Below the pieces are notes generated by a model. It was not told the origin of the DNA, ran no database searches, and saw nothing but the letters and a program-made list of their open reading frames with translations. A program made the translations under genes and the position numbers. A stretch of 13,816 nucleotides of DNA from an uncultured Burkholderiaceae bacterium. GTDB lineage: Bacteria > Pseudomonadota > Gammaproteobacteria > Burkholderiales > Burkholderiaceae. Below, one piece after another: positions 9,539 to 13,816 of this stretch (its first letter is position 1; each line of letters starts with the position of its first letter). The stretch covers positions 1-13,816 of the forward strand of contig CALMPB010000024.1 of NCBI GenBank assembly GCA_937871985.1, given 5' to 3'.

Positions 9539-10467
9539 TTTTTCGCGGCGGGCTTGCCCACGCGCTTGATGTGCCGGTCTTTTTTCACCCGTTTTGCCAC
9601 GGCCGGGGCTTCGGCCGACGGCGACAGCGCCAGCGTGAACGAGGCGCGATCGTCCTGGGCCAGGGTTTTCGCCAGCCAGGGCATGGCTTCTTCCAGGGCC
9701 TTGTGCAGGGTCCAGGGCGGGTTGATGACGAACATGCCGCTGCCGTGCAGGCCGAGGCCGCCTTCCACCGGCTTGCGCACGGTCAGGGCCGCATTGATCC
9801 ACTTCACATCCATGTTTTCCAGGGATCTCACCATTTCGTGAGCCTCGCGCCGTTGCACCAATGGATACCAGATGGCATAGCAGCCGGTGGCAAAGCGCTC
9901 CAGGCCGTCCTTGATGCTTTGCAGCGTGGAACGGTAGTCGGTCTTGTCTTCGTACGAGGGATCCATGATGACGATGCCGCGGCGCGACAAAGGCGGAAGC
10001 AGGCCTTTCAGGCCGCGAAAGCCGTCGGCCTGATGCAGGGTGGTCTGATTGATGGCGCGCTCGCCTTGCTCGGCGAGATTGCCGCGCAATATGTCGATTT
10101 CGGATGGATGCATCTCGAACAAATGCAGGCGGTCGGCATTACGCAGGGCGCGCAGGGCCAGCCAGGGCGAACCGGGATAGAAATTGGCCACGCCGTCCGG
10201 ATTGAAGTGCTGAACGTCCTGCAGATAGCGTTCGACCAGGGGAGGCAGGGATTCGGCGGCCAGCAGGCGATCCAGCCCATCGACGAACTCGCCGTTCTTG
10301 GAGGCCCATTCGCTGGTCAGGTCGTAGATGCCGGCTCCGGCATGGGTATCGATGACCCAGTAGGGCGTGTCCTTGCGGTTGTAGTAATCCAGGATGTGCA
10401 CCAGGATGGCGTGCTTGAGTACGTCGGCATGGTTGCCGGCGTGAAAGGCGTGTCGATAGCTGAACAA
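9535..10467 (-). CDS. rlmJ: 23S rRNA (adenine-2030-N6)-methyltransferase RlmJ
   Basis: Methylates N6 of A2030 in 23S rRNA. The protein is 310 residues from a TTG start at 10467 (E. coli RlmJ is 280). The frame is open upstream, but the family N-terminus is [19 protein letters not shown], here [19 protein letters not shown], and an AAAGG ribosome site lies about seven bases before this TTG. The SAM site is [13 protein letters not shown] near residue 38. The catalytic motif IV reads DPSYE at Asp169-Glu173 instead of the canonical DPPY. The C-terminus has a basic tail of about 20 residues ([14 protein letters not shown]) that could contact RNA. ugpQ ends 23 bases upstream on the same strand, so the two are probably cotranscribed. 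The TAA stop overlaps the rluF stop by four bases. Confidence 0.92.
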   Translation of the reverse strand: MFSYRHAFHAGNHADVLKHAILVHILDYYNRKDTPYWVIDTHAGAGIYDLTSEWASKNGEFVDGLDRLLAAESLPPLVERYLQDVQHFNPDGVANFYPGSPWLALRALRNADRLHLFEMHPSEIDILRGNLAEQGERAINQTTLHQADGFRGLKGLLPPLSRRGIVIMDPSYEDKTDYRSTLQSIKDGLERFATGCYAIWYPLVQRREAHEMVRSLENMDVKWINAALTVRKPVEGGLGLHGSGMFVINPPWTLHKALEEAMPWLAKTLAQDDRASFTLALSPSAEAPAVAKRVKKDRHIKRVGKPAAKN

Positions 10468-10490
10468 ATGGGGACCTTTGGGTCGGGAAT

Positions 10491-11243
10491 TTAAAAATCG
10501 GGCTTGATGGCTTCGAGGGCGTCGATAAAGACGGCGTCGCAGCCCCAGTCGAGCAGTTCGCGCACGCGCGATGGCTCGCTCACGGTCCATGCCCCTATTT
10601 TATAGCCTTTGGCGTGTGCGTCGCCGATGGCTCCGGGGGTCACGTATGCCTGGTCGATGTTTACGGCGATGCATTGCAGGCGCTGCATGCGTGCCGGCCA
10701 GTCGGCGGGCAAAGGGCCGTCCAGCAGCAGGGCGCGCGGCAGCCCGGGCGCGGCTTGCCGCGCCGCCTCCAGGGCGATTTCGGAAAACGAGGACAGCAAA
10801 GGCGGCCTGGCGGGATTGCTCCAAAGCTCGGCGGCGAGCCGGGCGACCTCGCGTCCCGTGCCGGCCTCGGCGCCCGGAGAAGGTTTGATCTCGATATTGC
10901 TGTATACCCCGTTGGCCTGGGTGAAGGCCGCCACGGCATACAGGGTGGGGATGGGCTCGCCGGCGTACCGGCTTGAATGCCAGCCGCCGAAGTCCAGCCT
11001 GGAAAGCTCGGCGAAGGTCAGGTCGCCGGCCTCGCCGTGCCCATTGGCGGTGCGATCCACCAGATCGTCGTGCAGCAGGACGGCCACGCCGTCGCGGCTG
11101 AGCTTGACGTCGAACTCGACCATGGTGTAGCCGAGCCGGGCGCCCGCCCGCATCGCCGCAAGCGTGTTTTCGGGAGCCGCCGTGCCGGCGCCCCGGTGGG
11201 CGATGAGTCTGGGGTAGGGCCAGGCGTGCGCGTAGCGAGTCAT
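10491..11243 (-). CDS. ugpQ: Glycerophosphodiester phosphodiesterase, UgpQ-like
   Basis: Hydrolyses deacylated phospholipids (glycerophosphodiesters) to sn-glycerol-3-phosphate and an alcohol. The 250-residue protein has no signal peptide and matches cytoplasmic UgpQ in size (E. coli 247). The GDPD TIM-barrel residues are all seen: His16-Arg17 in AHRG, Glu25-Asn26-Thr27, metal ligands Glu43 and Asp45 in VEFDVKLSRDG, His58 in LLHDD, and EIKPS later. The ATG at 11243 puts AHRG where the family has it. A GTG at 11270 would add nine proline-rich residues and is less likely. The ribosome site is weak (TAGG). No ugp transport genes are present; rlmJ follows after 23 bases. It is divergent from ppiD across a structured 184-base intergenic region. 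Confidence 0.92.
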   Translation of the reverse strand: MTRYAHAWPYPRLIAHRGAGTAAPENTLAAMRAGARLGYTMVEFDVKLSRDGVAVLLHDDLVDRTANGHGEAGDLTFAELSRLDFGGWHSSRYAGEPIPTLYAVAAFTQANGVYSNIEIKPSPGAEAGTGREVARLAAELWSNPARPPLLSSFSEIALEAARQAAPGLPRALLLDGPLPADWPARMQRLQCIAVNIDQAYVTPGAIGDAHAKGYKIGAWTVSEPSRVRELLDWGCDAVFIDALEAIKPDF

Positions 11244-11275
11244 GGTAGGCCTAGGAGGTGGTAAACTCACGGCAT

Positions 11276-11281
11276 ATTTTA
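11276..11281 (-). promoter_or_regulatory. -10-like box upstream of ugpQ
   Basis: TAAAAT on the minus strand (11281 to 11276) would start transcription near 11269 and give a leader of about 26 bases to the ugpQ ATG. The -35 at 17 bases (GCATGG) is poor. The complementary strand reads TATTTT at 11275-11280, so a plus-strand start could share the same AT patch. Confidence 0.3.
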
Positions 11282-11306
11282 AGCGTCACCCAGCAATCCC
11301 ATGCCC

Positions 11307-11329
11307 AGGCGAACATGTTCGCCTTTTTT
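11307..11329 (+). terminator. Strong intrinsic terminator in the ppiD leader, with no gene before it
   Basis: AGGCGAACATGTTCGCCT (11307-11324) is a perfect 18-base palindrome, folding as a 7-bp stem with a CATG loop. The run of six T at 11324-11329 overlaps its 3' end, so the polarity is plus-strand. The nearest upstream gene, ugpQ, runs the other way, so the terminator has no obvious client. It may be an attenuator for ppiD, the end of a small RNA, or a remnant. Confidence 0.8.
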
Positions 11330-11353
11330 AGCACGTGTCGCCTGGTGTCCCAC

Positions 11354-11378
11354 TTGGCTGGTTTCGCGAACCAGCCAA
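11354..11378 (+). promoter_or_regulatory. 10-bp hairpin in the ppiD 5' leader
   Basis: TTGGCTGGTT (11354-11363) pairs perfectly with AACCAGCCAA (11369-11378) around the loop TCGCG. Twelve bases of the loop and 3' arm, TTCGCGAACCAG (11363-11374), recur at 11404-11415, right at the ppiD ribosome site. The 5' arm could therefore pair with either copy. No T-run follows, so it is not a terminator. Confidence 0.6.
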
Positions 11379-11427
11379 ACGGAGCACTGGAGCTTTCGGT
11401 AAATTCGCGAACCAGAGAGTCCTATTA

Positions 11428-13401
11428 ATGTTCGATTTTATCCGCCACCATCAGCGTTTGATGCAATTGATACTACTGGTATTGATTCTGCCTTCGTTCG
11501 CCCTGATCGGGGTCAGCGGCTACAGCACCTACGTGTCCGGCGACCACGATCTTGTAAAGGTCGGCAGTTCGGCCATTACGCTGAAGGAGTTCGATCAGGC
11601 CAAGAGCAATCAACTGCAGCAGCTGCAATCCCGGGCGGGAGCTTCGTTCGATCCTTCCATGCTCGACAACCCCGAGGCGCGCAAGGCCTTGCTGGATTCG
11701 CTGATCGACCGGCACGTGGTGGTGTCCACGGCCATCAAGAATCATTTCAGCGTTTCCGACGCGGTGCTGCGCCAAACTATCGCTTCCATTCCCGACCTGC
11801 AAGTCGATGGCCGGTTTTCGCCTGAACGGTACAGTCAGGTTCTGGCCTCCATGGGCGTAAGCAGCCGCGACTTCGAAGAAGGGCAGCGCTCCGAACTGGC
11901 CCTGCAGCGCGTATTGGGGCCGGTTTCCGCCACGGCCAGCCTGCCGACGCCGGTTACGCAGTCCATCGAACAGGCGCTCACCGCCCAGCGCACCGTGCGC
12001 CTGCGCACCTTTGCCGCCGCCGACTTCAAGAAAGGCATCCAGGTCAGCGATGCCGATATCAAGGCGTGGTACGACAAAAACCAGCAGAAACTCGAAATCC
12101 CCGAATACGTGTCGGCCCAATACCTGCTGCTCAACGAAGCCGCGGCCATGCAGGGCCTGCCGGCTGTCAGCGACGCGGACATGCACAAGTATTACGAGCA
12201 GAACAAAAGCCGTTACGTGATGCCCGCGCGCGTGCAGCTCAGCCATATCCAGGTCAACCTGTCCGACGACGCGACGGCCGATCAAAAGGCAGCGGCCGAG
12301 GCCCGCGCTCAAGAGCTCGCCAAAAAGGCGACGGCCAACAAGGCGGATTTCGCCGCGCTGGCCCGGGCGGATTCCGACGATGCGGGCACGGCGAAAGACG
12401 GCGGCAAGCTTGGCTGGATCACCAAGAACACGCTGCCGGCCGATCTGGAAAAGGTGGTCTTCGCCTTGAAGAAGGGCGAGGTGTCGGGCGTGGTCAAGGG
12501 CCCGGGCGGCCTGCATATCTTCAAGGCCGACGACGTCCAGCCCGAGCACGGCGAAACGTTCGAGCAGGCGAAGTCCAAGGTGCAAAGCGAAATCCGGCGC
12601 CAGTTGGGAGCCGACCGTTTCGCGGACATGGCATCCAAGCTGACCAGTCTGGTGTACGACAACGCCACCAGCCTGAAGCCCGCTGCCGAGGCCTTGGGGC
12701 TGTCCGTCAAAGAGGCCAACGGGATTGCGGTCGACCGCCTGCTGCCGGCTTCGCTGGTGGACGGCGCGGCGGCTTCTGCCAGCGACGACGCGGCGGTGCT
12801 GGGCGACGTGCGGGTGCGCCGCGCTTTGTTCTCGTCGCAGGTTCTTGCGGACAAGGGCAATTCGGGCGTCATCGAGATCTCGCCGGACACGATGGTGGTG
12901 GTGCGCGTGGGCAAGCTGACTGCCAAGCATGTGCAGCCGCTGGACAAGGCCACGGCGAGCATTCGCGAGCAATTGGTGGAAGAACGCGCGGCGGCCGCGG
13001 CGGAAAAGGCGGGCGAGGCGGTTCTGGCTTCGCTGAAGGCCAATCCGAACGGGGCTTCGCTTGATGGGTTCGCAAATGCGGTAACGGTAAGCCGCATCGA
13101 TATGCATGGGTTGAGCAAGAACGTGCTCGACGCGTCGTTCGAGGTGAATGCGAGCAAGCTGCCGGGCTATACGGGAGTGAAGGGGGCGGATGGTTTCGTG
13201 GTGGTTCGCGTGGAGCACGCGGCGCCGGGCAAGCTCGATCCGACGCTGCAGGCGACGTTGCCGCTGCAACTGGGGCAGGCGTTGGGACAGGCTGAGGAAA
13301 AGGCTGTCTTGCAGGCGATGAAGACGGCGGTGGGTGTGAAGATTCTGCCGGAGGCCGAGAAGGCGCTGGCGGGCGAGGATAGCGGCAAGGATCAGGGTTG
13401 A
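11428..13401 (+). CDS. ppiD: Membrane-anchored peptidyl-prolyl isomerase / periplasmic chaperone PpiD
   Basis: PpiD is an inner-membrane chaperone near the Sec translocon that helps newly exported proteins. The protein is 657 residues (E. coli 623). A short cytoplasmic head (MFDFIRHHQR) precedes one membrane helix at about 11-35 (LMQLILLVLILPSFALIGVSG). A SurA_N-type chaperone region follows (about 40-260), then one parvulin domain at about 266-370. That domain carries LSHIQV, DFAALARADSDDAG, GGKLGWITKNTLPADLEKVVFAL and the closing GPGGLHIFKADDV. The C-terminal 280 residues complete the chaperone core. The ATG at 11428 is chosen because the anchor begins directly after it; an upstream open frame to 11335 has no homology and overlaps leader hairpins. 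GAGAG at 11414-11418 is the ribosome site. In E. coli ppiD follows hupB; here ugpQ is divergent instead. A strong terminator follows. Confidence 0.94.
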   Translation: MFDFIRHHQRLMQLILLVLILPSFALIGVSGYSTYVSGDHDLVKVGSSAITLKEFDQAKSNQLQQLQSRAGASFDPSMLDNPEARKALLDSLIDRHVVVSTAIKNHFSVSDAVLRQTIASIPDLQVDGRFSPERYSQVLASMGVSSRDFEEGQRSELALQRVLGPVSATASLPTPVTQSIEQALTAQRTVRLRTFAAADFKKGIQVSDADIKAWYDKNQQKLEIPEYVSAQYLLLNEAAAMQGLPAVSDADMHKYYEQNKSRYVMPARVQLSHIQVNLSDDATADQKAAAEARAQELAKKATANKADFAALARADSDDAGTAKDGGKLGWITKNTLPADLEKVVFALKKGEVSGVVKGPGGLHIFKADDVQPEHGETFEQAKSKVQSEIRRQLGADRFADMASKLTSLVYDNATSLKPAAEALGLSVKEANGIAVDRLLPASLVDGAAASASDDAAVLGDVRVRRALFSSQVLADKGNSGVIEISPDTMVVVRVGKLTAKHVQPLDKATASIREQLVEERAAAAAEKAGEAVLASLKANPNGASLDGFANAVTVSRIDMHGLSKNVLDASFEVNASKLPGYTGVKGADGFVVVRVEHAAPGKLDPTLQATLPLQLGQALGQAEEKAVLQAMKTAVGVKILPEAEKALAGEDSGKDQG

Positions 13402-13452
13402 GGGTCGTTTCCGTGTTGGTTTGAATTTGCCACTGATTTGGCGATGCTTGTG

Positions 13453-13484
13453 GGCCCGGTTTATGACCGGGCCTGTTTGTTTTT
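13453..13484 (+). terminator. Rho-independent terminator of ppiD
   Basis: GGCCCGGT (13453-13460) pairs perfectly with ACCGGGCC (13466-13473) around the loop TTATG. The T-rich TGTTTGTTTTT follows at 13474-13484. It begins 51 bases after the ppiD stop. Confidence 0.85.
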
Positions 13485-13537
13485 GGGTTGTGATGTTTCG
13501 ATTGCTTTTTGTTGAATGGTTGTTGGCTGGTTTATAT

Positions 13538-13558
13538 GGGCTGGGTTTGGGTTGGGGG
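13538..13558 (+). other. G-quadruplex motif in a C-poor G/T tract
   Basis: Four runs of three or more G (13538-13540, 13543-13545, 13549-13551, 13554-13558) are separated by CT, TTT and TT. This fits the G3+N1-7 rule with short loops, which favours a stable quadruplex. It lies inside a tract (about 13480-13577) almost lacking C on this strand, unlike the rest of the window. Quadruplex formation is predicted, not shown. Confidence 0.65.
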
Positions 13559-13581
13559 TTGAGGTTTTTGGGTTCTTGAGC

Positions 13582-13806
13582 GGCCGTGGCGTGCCTGCAC
13601 CGGCGCGCTCAGGTCGCTGCGGCCCCGGCTACGCCGGGGCTTCCCATTTTGATGCGGCTTTTCAGGCGCTCGCATAACTCACGCGAACGGACACCCCCCG
13701 GGTGTCCGTAAACGCCGCGCTCGAACAGATGCTCGCTTGCCTCCTGAAAAGCCGCATCAAAATGGCTTGCTCCAACTTCGCTTGCCGGCACAGGCACGCC
13801 ACGGCC
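13582..13806. repeat. Nested inverted repeat of about 225 bp downstream of ppiD
   Basis: Outer arms 13582-13597 and 13791-13806 are perfect 16-bp inverted copies (GGCCGTGGCGTGCCTG); after two mismatches, five more bases pair. Inner arms 13644-13666 and 13743-13765 are perfect 23-bp inverted copies that include GATGCGGC. The centre is CGGACACCC/GGGTGTCCG (13688-13696 and 13700-13708). A further side hairpin, GCCCCGGC/GCCGGGGC, is at 13622-13640. No target-site duplication or terminal GT/CA-type end is visible, and no protein is encoded. Together with the two preceding entries it fills the 415 bases after ppiD, in which I see no gene. It may be an extragenic repeat family, a MITE-like remnant or a single-copy structured RNA/DNA element. 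Confidence 0.75.
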
Positions 13807-13816
13807 TCATGATTGC

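Noticed and set aside
11335..11427. N-terminal extension of ppiD by 31 residues.
   Set aside because: It overlaps the leader hairpins and would place a 40-residue non-homologous head before the membrane anchor; the ATG at 11428 has a ribosome site.
11335..11427. Possible tRNA relic (GGTTCGCGAA resembling a T-loop on the minus strand).
   Set aside because: No acceptor stem, anticodon arm or D-arm can be assembled around it; the match is explained by the TTCGCGAACCAG repeat.
11473..13269. 598-codon open frame on the minus strand opposite ppiD.
   Set aside because: Same GC-driven shadow effect; Arg/His/Gln-rich, no motif, and fully opposite a well-supported gene.
13609..13797. 62-codon minus-strand frame inside the nested inverted repeat.
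   Set aside because: Its sequence is the translation of repeat arms; no ribosome site or recognisable domain, so coding is unlikely.
13582..13806. Insertion sequence or integron attC site as explanation of the inverted repeat.
   Set aside because: No transposase or integrase gene, no target duplication at the edges and no recognisable attC R/L core boxes.

Overview
The window is an ordinary-looking, GC-rich chromosomal segment. It most resembles a betaproteobacterium of the order Burkholderiales, probably family Alcaligenaceae (Bordetella/Achromobacter/Pusillimonas relatives). I base this on remembered protein similarity (ArgH, NadE, PII, PpiD) and on the codon and base use; no search was run. 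There are twelve protein-coding genes, one cut by the left edge. I see no tRNA, rRNA, CRISPR array, transposase, phage gene or obvious defence or biosynthetic island.

Layout: (1) 2-1075, the 3' part of rlmD (23S rRNA m5U1939 methyltransferase). (2) 1297-2199, a PhyH-family Fe(II)/2-oxoglutarate dioxygenase behind an AT-rich leader with a 14-bp hairpin. (3) 3720-2296 on the minus strand, argH, convergent with the dioxygenase. (4) 3910-5208, a YbdG-type MscS channel, divergent from argH. (5) 5243-8711, a plus-strand run nadE-glnB-yaeQ-gltI-like with short gaps, linking glutamine-dependent NAD synthesis, PII nitrogen signalling, a YaeQ protein and a periplasmic glutamate/aspartate-type binding protein. 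(6) 8804-9538, rluF, meeting rlmJ tail-to-tail with overlapping stop codons. (7) 11243-9535 on the minus strand, ugpQ followed by rlmJ. (8) 11428-13401, ppiD, a membrane-anchored periplasmic chaperone/PPIase, behind a structured leader that contains an orphan intrinsic terminator. (9) 13402-13816, about 415 bases with no gene: the ppiD terminator, a C-poor G/T tract with a four-run G-quadruplex motif, and a roughly 225-bp nested inverted repeat.

Three of the genes modify 23S rRNA (rlmD, rluF, rlmJ), but they sit in separate transcription units. The clearest functional grouping is nadE-glnB-yaeQ-gltI: glutamine is the nitrogen donor for NadE, PII senses nitrogen status, and the last gene probably captures acidic amino acids. 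I did not find a convincing new multi-gene system. What the gene calls do not explain is in the non-coding DNA: the phyH leader hairpin, the ppiD leader with its alternative pairings, possible near-leaderless starts of argH and rluF, and the structured region after ppiD.
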